Assembly: GCA_902771155.1 (NCBI GenBank)
Contig: CACXVS010000042.1
Coordinates: forward strand, 1-22,817
Origin: an uncultured Prevotellaceae bacterium
GTDB lineage: Bacteria > Bacteroidota > Bacteroidia > Bacteroidales > Bacteroidaceae
DNA: 22,817 nt
Direction: 5' to 3'
Below are positions 1 to 7,991 of this stretch, piece after piece (within the stretch, counting starts at the first letter, position 1; each line of letters begins with the position of its first letter). The notes below the pieces were generated by a model that was given only the letters and a program-made list of their open reading frames with translations, was not told the origin of the DNA and did not search any database. A program made the position numbers and the translations under genes.

Positions 1-27
1 GATTTAAAGGATACAACAATGAAATAG
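1..27 (+). CDS. Possible C-terminal tail of the preceding gene (partial)
   Basis: In frame 1 the window opens with the residues DLKDTTMK and a TAG stop at 25-27. This would be the 3' end of the gene upstream, expected to be another subunit of the 2-oxoacid oxidoreductase (the TPP-binding one) because the gamma subunit follows. A competing reading in frame 3 runs to a TGA at about 78-80 through a tandem repeat, which makes it less likely to be coding. Too short to identify. Confidence 0.35.
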   Translation, partial: DLKDTTMK

Positions 28-54
28 GAGACAAGGAGACAAGGAGACAAGGAG
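26..54. repeat. Octamer tandem repeat, 3.6 copies
   Basis: The unit AGGAGACA occurs at 26-33, 34-41 and 42-49, followed by AGGAG. It lies between the presumed end of the upstream gene and the oxidoreductase gamma subunit gene. It is purine-only apart from C and resembles no promoter. It belongs to a series of period-7/8 repeats in this window. Confidence 0.85.
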
Positions 55-90
55 TCCAAGACAAATGTCTCACCCTATGAAGTAATGTCC

Positions 91-125
91 TGAACTCCTT
101 GAACTCCCTGACTCCTTGAACTCCC
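91..125. repeat. Pyrimidine-rich imperfect tandem repeat facing 26-54
   Basis: Copies of TGAACTCC and variants (TTGAACTCC, CTGACTCC, TTGAACTCC) run up to 15 nt before the ATG at 141. The stretch is partly complementary to 26-60: GACTCCTTG at 110-118 pairs perfectly with CAAGGAGTC at 48-56. The leader of the next gene could therefore fold, but no T-run follows. Confidence 0.7.
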
Positions 126-140
126 AAAACCAATATTAAT

Positions 141-683
141 ATGAAGAAGGAAATAATTATCAGTGGTTTTGGAGGTCAGGGCGTGCTCTCGATGGGTAAG
201 ATTCTGGCCTATAGTGGACTGATGGAGGATAAAGAGGTGACTTGGATGCCTGCCTACGGTCCCGAGCAGCGTGGTGGTACGGCCAACGTGACGGTTATCG
301 TCAGCGACGAGCGTATCTCTTCACCCATCCTCAGCAAGTACGACATCGCTGTGGTGCTGAACCAGCCTTCGCTCGAGAAGTTCGAGCCGAAGATCAAGCC
401 CGGCGGCATTCTGATCTACGACGGCTTTGGTATCATCAACAAGCCTACGCGTAAGGACATCACCATCTACGAGATCAACGCCATGGACAAGGCTGCAGAG
501 ATGAAGAACGGCAAGGTGTTCAATATGATCGTCCTCGGCGGTCTGCTGAAGGTGGCCCCCGTGGTCAGCGACAAGGGCGTGGAGAAGGCTCTGAAGAAGA
601 CCCTCCCCGAGCGCCATCACGACCTCATCCCCCTCAACATGGAGGCTCTGAAGGAAGGTGCCAAGATTATTGAGCAGAAATAA
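141..683 (+). CDS. 2-oxoacid:acceptor oxidoreductase, gamma subunit (Vor/Kor/Ior type)
   Basis: This 180-residue protein is the gamma/C subunit of a CoA-acylating, ferredoxin-linked 2-oxoacid oxidoreductase, which oxidises a 2-oxoacid to acyl-CoA and CO2 (reversibly) in the cytoplasm. The N-terminus carries the diagnostic glycine-rich motif GFGGQGV at residues 9-15, followed by PAYGPEQRGGTANV (about 38-51) typical of the family. Length matches stand-alone gamma subunits. The substrate cannot be read from this subunit. The neighbouring acyl-CoA synthetase and XRE-cupin gene fit the branched-chain (VorABC) or aryl-pyruvate arrangement seen in Bacteroidales. The catalytic TPP subunit should lie just upstream of the window. 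It is followed after 33 nt by the XRE-cupin gene, probably in the same operon. Confidence 0.88.
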   Translation: MKKEIIISGFGGQGVLSMGKILAYSGLMEDKEVTWMPAYGPEQRGGTANVTVIVSDERISSPILSKYDIAVVLNQPSLEKFEPKIKPGGILIYDGFGIINKPTRKDITIYEINAMDKAAEMKNGKVFNMIVLGGLLKVAPVVSDKGVEKALKKTLPERHHDLIPLNMEALKEGAKIIEQK

Positions 684-716
684 AAAAACATCAACGCAGA
701 AATAAGTATTAGAGGT

Positions 717-1301
717 ATGTCTAACAACAACACAATCGTAGGACACAAGATTAAAGGCATCCGCGAGTCGAAGAACCTCTCTGTCGAGGAGATTGCAGAG
801 AGCAGTGGTCTGTCGGTAGAGCAGATTACCAGTATCGAGAACGATCAGAACCTGCCCTCCCTGGGCCCGCTGATCAAGATAGCCCGCGCACTGGGTGTGC
901 GCCTGGGCACTTTCATGGACGACAACGACTCGCTGGGTCCTGTGGTTACCCGTGCCGAGGATCGTGAGCGCGACAGCAGCATCAGTTTCTCCAACGGTGC
1001 CACCGATGCCCGCAAGCACATGGAGTATCACCCCCTGGCCCAGCAGAAGGCTGGTCGCCACATGGAGCCGTTTATCATCGACATCAATCCCACGGAGAAT
1101 CTCGACTACAAGCTCTCGGCCCACGAGGGCGAGGAGTTTATCTACGTGATGAACGGAGAGGTGGAGATCGAGTACGGCAAGGAGAAGTACACCCTGAAAG
1201 AGGGCGACAGCATCTTCTACGACTCTATCGTGAAGCACCATGTGCATGGCGCACCTGGTAAGAGTGCCAAGATCTTAGCAGTCGTCTATATTCCATTTTG
1301 A
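717..1301 (+). CDS. XRE-family regulator with C-terminal cupin domain
   Basis: This 194-residue cytoplasmic protein has a helix-turn-helix of the XRE/SinR type at about residues 9-64 (GHKIKGIRESKNLSVEEIAE, then SIENDQNLPSLGPLIKIARALG) and a cupin_2 barrel at about 115-192. In the cupin, HEGEEFIYVMNGEVEI and EGDSIFYDSIVKHHVH give the two conserved histidine/acid-bearing motifs. The architecture is that of small-molecule-sensing repressors such as PuuR. It lies between a 2-oxoacid oxidoreductase subunit and an acyl-CoA synthetase, so it probably senses a related acid or acyl-CoA and controls this operon; that is inference. The gap to the next gene is 27 nt and consists entirely of heptamer repeats. 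Confidence 0.9.
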   Translation: MSNNNTIVGHKIKGIRESKNLSVEEIAESSGLSVEQITSIENDQNLPSLGPLIKIARALGVRLGTFMDDNDSLGPVVTRAEDRERDSSISFSNGATDARKHMEYHPLAQQKAGRHMEPFIIDINPTENLDYKLSAHEGEEFIYVMNGEVEIEYGKEKYTLKEGDSIFYDSIVKHHVHGAPGKSAKILAVVYIPF

Positions 1302-1328
1302 TTGAGGATTGAATATTGAATATTGAAG
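1301..1328. repeat. Four tandem heptamers abutting a start codon
   Basis: ATTGAGG, ATTGAAT, ATTGAAT and ATTGAAG follow each other exactly from 1301 to 1328. They begin in the TGA stop of the XRE-cupin gene and end at the ATG at 1329. The whole intergenic spacer is repeat, with no conventional Shine-Dalgarno sequence beyond the terminal TTGAAG. Confidence 0.9.
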
Positions 1329-3056
1329 ATGAGCAATGTTAGATTAGATATGGCAGGCCGTCCGTTGCCTGACAGGACATATCCTGCAGAGACAGGTTCA
1401 GAGGGCTATCAGTTACACGAGCGCACACTCGGCCAGTGGCTCGAGCATTGGGCTGAGACCACGCCCGACAAGGAGTATATCGTCTATAGCGATCGCGACC
1501 TGCGCTTTACGTGGAGCAAGTTCAACGAGCGCGTCGATAACCTCGCCAAGGGTCTGATAGCCATTGGCGTGGAGCGAGGCTCTAATGTAGGTATCTGGGC
1601 TACGAACGTGCCCGACTGGCTCACCTTCCTCTACGCCACCGCTAAGATCGGTGCCGTGCTGGTGACTGTGAATACCAACTACAAGCAGAACGAGCTCGAG
1701 TATCTGTGCAAGGACTCCGACATGCACACCCTCTGTATCACCGACGGTACGTGGGACTGTAACTATGTCGATATGACCTACACCATGCTGCCCGAACTGA
1801 AGAACTGCGAGCGTGGCCACCTGAACAGCGAGCGCTTCCCCCACATGAAGAACGTGGTGTTCATCGGTATGGAGAAGTATCGCGGCATGTTCAACACAGC
1901 CGAGCTCCTGCTCCTTGGCCAGAACGTCGAGGACGAGCAGCTTAACGAGATGAAGAGCAAGGTGACCTGCCACGACGTGTGCAACATGCAATACACCTCT
2001 GGCACCACGGGTTTCCCCAAGGGCGTGATGCTGACGCACTATGGCATCGCCAACGACGGTTACTTTACGGGCGAGAATATGGGCTTTACGCAGGACGATA
2101 AGCTTTGCGTCTGCGTGCCCCTGTTCCACTGCTTCGGCGTGGTGCTCGCCACGATGAACTGCCTGACGCATGGCTGTACCGAGGTGATGGTCGAGAAGTT
2201 CGATCCGCTGGTGGTGCTCGCCTCTATCCATAAAGAGCGCTGTACGGCCGTCTATGGTGTGCCCACCATGTTCATCGCCGAGCTTAATCACCCCATGTTC
2301 AATATGTTCGACCTCACCAGTCTCCGCACAGGTATCATGGCTGGCTCACTCTGTCCTGTGGAGTTGATGAAGCAGGTCAGCGAGAAGATGTATATGACCA
2401 TCACCAGCGTGTATGGCCTCACGGAGTCGTCGCCCGGTATGACGCAGACCTGTCTGAACGATACCTTTGAGCAGCGCTGCACCACCGTAGGGCGCGACTA
2501 TCCCTTTGTCGATGTGAAGGTGCTCGACCCCGAGACGGGCGAGGAGTGCCCCGTTGGCGTGCAGGGTGAGATGTGCTGTAAGGGCTTCAACGTGATGAAG
2601 GGCTATTACAAGAATCCTACTGCCACCGCTGAGGTGATCGACAAGAACGGCTATCTGCACTCAGGCGACCTGGGTGTGAAGGACGAGCAGGGCTTCTATA
2701 AGATTACAGGCCGCATCAAGGATATGATTATCCGTGGTGGTGAGAACATCTATCCCCGCGAGATCGAGGAGTTCCTCTACCACATGCCTGGCATCCGCGA
2801 TGTACAGGTGGCCGCAGTGCCCTCGAAGAAATACGGTGAGGCCGTGGGCGCCTTCATCATCCTCGAGGAGGGTGTCAAGATGACGCCCGAGGACGTGCAG
2901 CTGTTCTGTCGTGGCAAGATAGCCCGCTACAAGATTCCCAAGTACGTGTTCTTCATCGACCAGTTCCCGCTTACGGGTTCAGGCAAGATCCAGAAGTTCA
3001 AACTCAAGGAGATGAGTCTTGAACTCTGCGAGAAGTTCGGATACGAAGTGGTATAA
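1329..3056 (+). CDS. AMP-forming acyl-CoA synthetase (AMP-binding family)
   Basis: This 575-residue adenylate-forming enzyme activates a carboxylic acid to acyl-AMP and then acyl-CoA. From the ATG, the family signatures are in order: phosphate-binding loop [11 protein letters not shown] (about 222-232), YGLTESSPG (about 362-370), SGDLG plus [20 protein letters not shown] (about 445-473, containing the hinge region), and the catalytic lysine in GSGKIQ (about 551-556). The closest general type is medium- or branched-chain/aryl acyl-CoA ligase; the substrate is not readable. I chose the ATG at 1329 directly after the heptamer repeats rather than the TTG at 1323. With the gamma subunit upstream it could make acyl-CoA for, or use acyl-CoA from, the oxidoreductase. 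Confidence 0.9.
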   Translation: MSNVRLDMAGRPLPDRTYPAETGSEGYQLHERTLGQWLEHWAETTPDKEYIVYSDRDLRFTWSKFNERVDNLAKGLIAIGVERGSNVGIWATNVPDWLTFLYATAKIGAVLVTVNTNYKQNELEYLCKDSDMHTLCITDGTWDCNYVDMTYTMLPELKNCERGHLNSERFPHMKNVVFIGMEKYRGMFNTAELLLLGQNVEDEQLNEMKSKVTCHDVCNMQYTSGTTGFPKGVMLTHYGIANDGYFTGENMGFTQDDKLCVCVPLFHCFGVVLATMNCLTHGCTEVMVEKFDPLVVLASIHKERCTAVYGVPTMFIAELNHPMFNMFDLTSLRTGIMAGSLCPVELMKQVSEKMYMTITSVYGLTESSPGMTQTCLNDTFEQRCTTVGRDYPFVDVKVLDPETGEECPVGVQGEMCCKGFNVMKGYYKNPTATAEVIDKNGYLHSGDLGVKDEQGFYKITGRIKDMIIRGGENIYPREIEEFLYHMPGIRDVQVAAVPSKKYGEAVGAFIILEEGVKMTPEDVQLFCRGKIARYKIPKYVFFIDQFPLTGSGKIQKFKLKEMSLELCEKFGYEVV

Positions 3057-3084
3057 CCCCATACATAAAAACAATCATTAGGCA

Positions 3085-4437
3085 ATGAAAAAATCTGTCA
3101 TTCTGGCATCCCTGATGATGCTCGCCATCCCAGTAATGGCCCTCACCCCTTGGAAGAAGGGCGCGTTTGAGACCGGTCAGTATCGTAACCTCTTTGAGGA
3201 GATGGGCTACGACGCAGGCGAAGTTGATGCAAAGCTCCTTGAAGTGTTCGACGACGTGTTTCGTGGTCCCAACAAGGTCTATTTCGAGGTAGGCGACTCG
3301 ATGGGCTATGTCTCCGACGTCAAGAACCACGACGCCCGTACCGAGGGCATGTCGTATGGCATGATGATAGCCGTGCAGTTTGGCGAGAAGGACATCTTCG
3401 ACCGTCTGTGGCGCTGGAGCAAGAAGTACATGCAGCATCAGGACGGCATCCGCAAGGGCTATTTCGCCTGGAGCTGCAAGACCGACGGCACCCGCAATGC
3501 CCAGGGCGCAGCCAGCGATGGCGAACTCTATTTCATTACCTCTCTTATCTTCGCCTCTAACCGTTGGGGCAACGATACCGGCATCAACTATCTGGCTGAG
3601 GCCCAGAATATCCTGAACTGCATCCAGCCTAAGGAGTACGAGCCCGAGCCCCGTCAGGGAGGCTTCCCCGGCTTCGGTCCTCAGCAGCAGGGCCCTCAGA
3701 AGATGTTCCTCATCGATCCTGAGACACAGCTCATCACGTTCACGCCCGACGGCTTTGGCCAGCGCTATACCGATCCCTCTTACCACATTCCCGCTTTTTA
3801 TGAGGTATGGGCTAAGTGGGCCAACGATGGCCGTTCCGACTATTGGAACGAGTGCGCCAGGAAGAGCCGTGAGTTCCTCCACAAGGCCATCAACCAGCAG
3901 ACGGGTTTGAATGCCGACATGTGCCAATACGACGGATCTGAGATGCAGATGCCCCGTTGGCCGGGTATGCCTCAGCCCAAGCCCGGCGATAAGCCCCGTC
4001 GCAATGGCAGCAACAACTTCCGTTACGACTCCTGGCGCGTGCCCATGAACATCACGCTCGACTACGAGTGGAGTTGTGCCGACGGCGAGTGGCAGCGCTG
4101 GTATGGTGAGACCATTCAGAATTTCCTTTACTCTCAGGGCGTCAATACCTTTGTCGATCAGTATCGCACCGATGGTACATTGCCCGAGGGCGACGAGATT
4201 CTCCAGGCAGGCGGTTTTAAGAAGCTTCGCCACAGCATCGGTCTGGTAGCCACCTCTGCAGCAGCCTCCTTGCTCTGCTCTCACGACAAGAGCAAAGAGT
4301 TTGTCGATGGCCTGTGGAATGCCAAGCACGAACCCTTCGACGATGGTTACTTCGATGCCTACTATGACGGTCTGCTGCGCCTTTTCGCATTCATGCACCT
4401 CAGCGGCCACTACCGCATCATTCCCCCTGCGAAGTAA
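3085..4437 (+). CDS. Secreted GH8 glycoside hydrolase, reducing-end xylose-releasing exo-oligoxylanase type
   Basis: This 450-residue protein has a signal peptide (MKKSVILASLMMLAIPVMA) and then an (alpha/alpha)6-barrel of glycoside hydrolase family 8. The catalytic acid is expected at E87 in RTEGMSYGMM, a conserved Asp at D145 in ASDGELYF, and the general base at D315 in RYDSWRVP. These motifs match Rex-type xylo-oligosaccharide hydrolases, which remove xylose from the reducing end. An insertion at about 183-206, rich in Pro/Gly/Gln, is probably a surface loop. It starts 28 nt after the acyl-CoA synthetase and may be co-transcribed. Its stop codon touches that of the convergent GH2 gene, with no spacer. 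Specificity between xylan oligomers and other beta-1,4-glycans is inferred from motif similarity. Confidence 0.88.
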   Translation: MKKSVILASLMMLAIPVMALTPWKKGAFETGQYRNLFEEMGYDAGEVDAKLLEVFDDVFRGPNKVYFEVGDSMGYVSDVKNHDARTEGMSYGMMIAVQFGEKDIFDRLWRWSKKYMQHQDGIRKGYFAWSCKTDGTRNAQGAASDGELYFITSLIFASNRWGNDTGINYLAEAQNILNCIQPKEYEPEPRQGGFPGFGPQQQGPQKMFLIDPETQLITFTPDGFGQRYTDPSYHIPAFYEVWAKWANDGRSDYWNECARKSREFLHKAINQQTGLNADMCQYDGSEMQMPRWPGMPQPKPGDKPRRNGSNNFRYDSWRVPMNITLDYEWSCADGEWQRWYGETIQNFLYSQGVNTFVDQYRTDGTLPEGDEILQAGGFKKLRHSIGLVATSAAASLLCSHDKSKEFVDGLWNAKHEPFDDGYFDAYYDGLLRLFAFMHLSGHYRIIPPAK

Positions 4438-6852
4438 TCACTCGACAGAAATATTAATCGATTGAGAGAGCTGGCGCTGAGAGTCTTCGACTTTCAGCGT
4501 CAGTTTTCCTTTTTCCTTGGCGCTGCGGACGATGACTACAAGTTGGCCGTGGAAGAGGCGCATGGTGGGCGCCTTGAAGCTCTCGAGACTGGTGGCATCG
4601 CCATTGCAGACGGCCTCGAAGGTGCCGGCTCCTGACACGTCGAACGTGAGCTGGTCGCTGGCATCGGGGATGAGGTTGCCCTCGGCATCGGTGAGCGACA
4701 CGGTGACAAAGGCAAGGTCGTCGCCATCGGCGAGGAGGCGGTGAGTGTTTAGGGTTGAGTGTTTAGTGTTTAGGGTGGAGTGTTGGGTCCAGACTTTGAG
4801 ATGGAGGCGGGCGGGGGCACCAGCGGTCTTCACGGTCTGTTCGCCGGCGGGGTTGCCATCGGCGTCATAGACGACCACGCGGATTTCGCCTGGCTCGTAT
4901 CTCACATCGTTCCAACGCAGACGATAGCGGTCGAGGCGCTCTGCGGGGTTCTTTGATATCTTACCCTGACTCTTGCCGTTGACGAAGAGTTCGGCAGAGG
5001 GGTAGTCGGTGTAGCAATATACGGGCGTGACCTGGCCGATGCGCTCGGGTCCGAACGTCCAGTGGGGCACGAGGTGGATGGTATGGGCTTCCTTGTTCCA
5101 ACGGGAGCGGTAGAGCCAGTAGCGGTCCTTAGGCAGACCTGCGAGGTCGCAGATGCCGAAATAGCTGGAGCGCGAGGGCCAGTACTCGTCGTAGGGGGTG
5201 GGCTCCCCCAGATAGTCGTAGCCGGTCCACACAAACTCACCGATGACGTAGGGGGCATCGTCTTGCCACACCCAGTCGTCGTCGGGCAGATTGCTCCACG
5301 AGCAGTACTCGACATCGTAGCTGGAGCACTGGCCGTCGGCATTGAGGATGGCCTTGGGATCGTAGGTGGGTGCCCACGAGGCGTACTGCGAATTGTCGGT
5401 GACCTGGACGGGGAACTTATAGACACCGCGAGAGGAGACGGTAGAGGCGGTCTCGGAGCCGAGCAGGAAACCCTGAGGCAGCTGCTCGATGTTCTTGGGA
5501 TATTTATGCACGCGGTAGTTGAAGCCGGGCACATCCATCACTTGGGCGAAGCCGTGGGAGAGGGCGTCCTCAGCGCGGTCCATGCCCTGGGTGACGGGGC
5601 GCGAGGGGTCGAGCAGGTGGCAGATGTCCTGTAGCATCGCGGCCATCTCAGGACCCTCGGGACTGCCCTGTTCGGGAATCTCGTTGCCGATGCTCCACAT
5701 GATGATGGAGGGGTGGTTGCGGTGGGCGAGCACGAGGTTGGTGATGTCGCGCGGGGCCCACTCGTTGAAGAAGCGGGCGTAGCCGTTCTTGCACTTGGGA
5801 TAGACCCACATGTCGAAGCTCTCGGCCATGACCATCATGCCCAGCGAGTCGCAGAGGTCCATCTGCAGTTGGGAGGGCATGTTATGGGAGGTGCGGATGG
5901 CGTCGCAGCCCATCTCTTTCATCGTCTTGATCTGACGGATGAGGGCGGCTTTGTTGATGGCGGCGCCCAAAGGTCCGAGGTCGTGGTGCAGGCAGACGCC
6001 CTTGATCTTACGCGACACACCGTTGAGCTGGAAACCGCCTTCCTTCGACACCTTGACGGTGCGGATGCCGAAGGTCTGGGTGATGGTGTCCTCGACATGG
6101 CAGAAACGGGCTTTGTAGAGGTTGGGCGTCTCGGGTGTCCACAGCTTGGGGTTCTTGATGGTGAAGGCGCCGAGGCTGCCGTGGGCGATGTTCTGGCCGT
6201 CGGGGTCGTATATGTCGATGCGCACGTCGGGGGTGCCCGAGGTGATGTCGATGGTGGCCTCCGTGGGCGTGATGCTCAGTGTGCGGATATAGGTCTGCCA
6301 GGGGTCGATCCAGTCGGGACCCGTGGTGATGAGCGTGACAGGGCGGTAGAGGCCTGCTCCGGGGTACCAGCGCGAGCTCTCCTCGACATTCTGGAGGTGG
6401 ACTTCGAGCAGGTTGTCGCCAGCCTGCATGAAGGGAGTGATATCTACGCGGAAGGTGTTGTAGCCGTAGGCCCAGTAGCCAGCCTTCTGACCGTTGAGAT
6501 AGACGGTGGGCTCGGCCATGGCACCGTCGAAGAGGAGTTCGGCATGGGCACAGTTGGCGGGTATCTGGATGATGCGACGGTAGTAGCCCTTGCCAATCCA
6601 GGGCAGGGCACCCGAGCGTCCGCTCTTCTCGGTGGCCTCAGTCTCGCCATTCTGTTCGATAGCCACGCGCTGGAGGTCCCACTTCTTGTCGAAGGGTCCG
6701 GCGATGGCCCAGTCGTGGGGCACGCTGACCGATGTCCAGTTTTCGAGGTCGTGGGAGAAGCGCCATCCCTCTTTGAGGACGGTCTGCTGACGGGGTTGGG
6801 CACAAACGCACGAGGCGACGGAAAGGGCCAGTGTTAGTAGTTTGAATCTCAT
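4438..6852 (-). CDS. Secreted GH2 glycoside hydrolase, probable beta-galactosidase
   Basis: This 804-residue protein has an N-terminal export signal, ambiguous between type I cleavage after CVCA and a lipobox ending VASC at residue 15. Domain order is a GH2 sugar-binding jelly-roll (about 24-180), an immunoglobulin-like domain (about 185-265), a TIM barrel (about 270-580), a DUF4982-like domain (about 595-680) and a C-terminal Ig-like domain (about 700-804). The acid/base is E391 in IGNEIPEQG and the likely nucleophile E467 in GSETASTVSSRG; GEFVWTGYDYLGEPTPY (about 538-554) is the usual Bacteroidales variant. It is divergent from a GH53 galactanase gene, so beta-1,4-galacto-oligosaccharides are the likely substrate. 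Residues 691-704 are encoded by six tandem DNA heptamers, an unusual linker. Confidence 0.9.
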   Translation of the reverse strand: MRFKLLTLALSVASCVCAQPRQQTVLKEGWRFSHDLENWTSVSVPHDWAIAGPFDKKWDLQRVAIEQNGETEATEKSGRSGALPWIGKGYYRRIIQIPANCAHAELLFDGAMAEPTVYLNGQKAGYWAYGYNTFRVDITPFMQAGDNLLEVHLQNVEESSRWYPGAGLYRPVTLITTGPDWIDPWQTYIRTLSITPTEATIDITSGTPDVRIDIYDPDGQNIAHGSLGAFTIKNPKLWTPETPNLYKARFCHVEDTITQTFGIRTVKVSKEGGFQLNGVSRKIKGVCLHHDLGPLGAAINKAALIRQIKTMKEMGCDAIRTSHNMPSQLQMDLCDSLGMMVMAESFDMWVYPKCKNGYARFFNEWAPRDITNLVLAHRNHPSIIMWSIGNEIPEQGSPEGPEMAAMLQDICHLLDPSRPVTQGMDRAEDALSHGFAQVMDVPGFNYRVHKYPKNIEQLPQGFLLGSETASTVSSRGVYKFPVQVTDNSQYASWAPTYDPKAILNADGQCSSYDVEYCSWSNLPDDDWVWQDDAPYVIGEFVWTGYDYLGEPTPYDEYWPSRSSYFGICDLAGLPKDRYWLYRSRWNKEAHTIHLVPHWTFGPERIGQVTPVYCYTDYPSAELFVNGKSQGKISKNPAERLDRYRLRWNDVRYEPGEIRVVVYDADGNPAGEQTVKTAGAPARLHLKVWTQHSTLNTKHSTLNTHRLLADGDDLAFVTVSLTDAEGNLIPDASDQLTFDVSGAGTFEAVCNGDATSLESFKAPTMRLFHGQLVVIVRSAKEKGKLTLKVEDSQRQLSQSINISVE
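4744..4785. repeat. Six heptamers inside the GH2 coding region
   Basis: On the + strand the units read AGTGTTT, AGGGTTG, AGTGTTT, AGTGTTT, AGGGTGG and AGTGTTG. They total 42 nt, exactly 14 codons of the minus-strand GH2 gene, giving a peptide of the form HSTLNTKHSTLNTH between two domains. Any gain or loss of one unit would shift the frame. The unit type resembles the spacer repeats elsewhere in the window. Confidence 0.92.
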
Positions 6853-6871
6853 ATCGCATAAAGTTTGGGGG

Positions 6872-6879
6872 CAAAGTTA
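6872..6879 (-). promoter_or_regulatory. Candidate -7 element for the GH2 gene
   Basis: Read on the minus strand this is TAACTTTG, fitting TANNTTTG, 20 nt before the GH2 start codon. No good TTTG -33 element lies at the expected distance, so confidence is moderate. Confidence 0.45.
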
Positions 6880-6896
6880 CGAAATATTTTCGATAA

Positions 6897-6928
6897 TTTG
6901 CACATTCGTCCGATTTTTATTACTTTTG
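6897..6928 (+). promoter_or_regulatory. Bacteroidetes-type promoter for the GH53 gene
   Basis: TTTG at 6897-6900 and TACTTTTG at 6921-6928 are separated by 20 nt, an exact match to the Bacteroidetes -33/-7 pattern. The ATG of the GH53 gene follows 23 nt after the -7 element. The divergent GH2 promoter shares this 99-nt interval. Confidence 0.75.
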
Positions 6929-6951
6929 CAGCGCATAGAAAATAAGAACGT

Positions 6952-7974
6952 ATGAGAAGAATCTGTATGACTTTCGCTGTGCTGCTGGCGACGCTCTTTG
7001 TCCAGGCACAGACGGGTGAGCCCTTCTGGTTGGGGGCTGATATCAGTGGAACCACCCAGCTCGAGGCCTTTGGTGTTGAACTGATGAATGCCAAGGGGGA
7101 GCCTCGGGAGAATACGGCTCTGATGAAGGAACTGGGGCTCAACGCTGTGAGACTGCGTGTGTGGGTGAATCCCATGAGGGGTTTCTCGAGCAAGGACGAT
7201 GTGCTGGTGATGGCGAAGCGTGCCAAGGCCCTCGGCATGGCGCTGATGATCGATTTCCACTACAGCGACGGGTGGGCCGATCCGGGTAAGCAGAACATTC
7301 CCGAGGCATGGAAGGACTGTGACTACGAACAGATGAAGGCGGCACTGGCCCAGCATACCCGTGAGACGCTGCAGTTGCTGAAGAACTTCGACATCGACGT
7401 GAAGTGGGTGCAGGTGGGCAACGAGACCACGCACGGATTCCTGTGGCCTATGGGCAACGCCCACGAGAACATGGCTCAGTATGCCGGACTGACGAAGGCG
7501 GGCTATGAGGCCGTGAAAGCCGTATATCCCGATGCCCAGGTGATCATCCATCTCGACGGAGGGTGCGATCCGAAGCGCTACCATTTCATCTTCGACGGTC
7601 TGAAGGCCAACGGATGCCCGTGGGATATGATCGGACTGAGCGTGTATCCCTATTGGGATCAGGATGCCGGACTGGAGACGGAGTGGCAGGGTACCATTCG
7701 TGACTTTACGGCCAACGCGAGGGCGCTCTGGGCGAAATACCAGACACCGCTGATGGTGGTGGAAACGGGTGTAGAGGCCAAGAAGCCCGTGGAGGGCAAA
7801 CAGATCATGGCCGAGATTATCAGGGCCACGCGAGAGGACTGCGATGGTCACTGCGGAGGCGTGTTCTACTGGGCACCCGAGGCTGAGGGTCATTACCCCT
7901 TAGGGGCCTTCGAAGGGCATAGGCCAACGGCTATCATGGAGGCCTTTACAGAGGCTTCTGAGACTGAAAAGTGA
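6952..7974 (+). CDS. Secreted GH53 endo-beta-1,4-galactanase
   Basis: This 340-residue protein has a signal peptide (MRRICMTFAVLLATLFVQAQ) followed by a single (beta/alpha)8 barrel of family GH53, which cleaves beta-1,4-galactan side chains of pectin (arabinogalactan I). Diagnostic segments are FWLGADISG (about 25-33), NAVRLRVWVNP (64-74), DFHYSDGWADPGKQ (101-114), the acid/base E158 in VQVGNETTHG, and the nucleophile E271 in MVVETG. Length is normal for the family. The divergent GH2 gene would finish the job by removing galactose from the released oligomers. No SusC/SusD transporter pair is visible nearby, so this is an enzyme pair outside a full utilisation locus, or the rest lies elsewhere. 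Confidence 0.93.
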   Translation: MRRICMTFAVLLATLFVQAQTGEPFWLGADISGTTQLEAFGVELMNAKGEPRENTALMKELGLNAVRLRVWVNPMRGFSSKDDVLVMAKRAKALGMALMIDFHYSDGWADPGKQNIPEAWKDCDYEQMKAALAQHTRETLQLLKNFDIDVKWVQVGNETTHGFLWPMGNAHENMAQYAGLTKAGYEAVKAVYPDAQVIIHLDGGCDPKRYHFIFDGLKANGCPWDMIGLSVYPYWDQDAGLETEWQGTIRDFTANARALWAKYQTPLMVVETGVEAKKPVEGKQIMAEIIRATREDCDGHCGGVFYWAPEAEGHYPLGAFEGHRPTAIMEAFTEASETEK

Positions 7975-7991
7975 AGAAAAACGACGTTTTT

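Noticed and set aside
321..1247. 308-codon minus-strand frame over the gamma subunit and XRE-cupin genes
   Set aside because: It spans two convincing genes and their spacer and has no recognisable domain.
3004..4410. Long minus-strand open frame of 468 codons opposite GH8
   Set aside because: It lies antisense to a gene with a signal peptide and complete catalytic residues. Its residues (runs of Val, Leu, His, Gly) are typical of the antisense frame of GC-rich genes and match nothing recognisable.
5713..6837. 374-codon + strand frame opposite GH2
   Set aside because: Antisense of a well-defined GH2 gene; composition is typical shadow coding without motifs.
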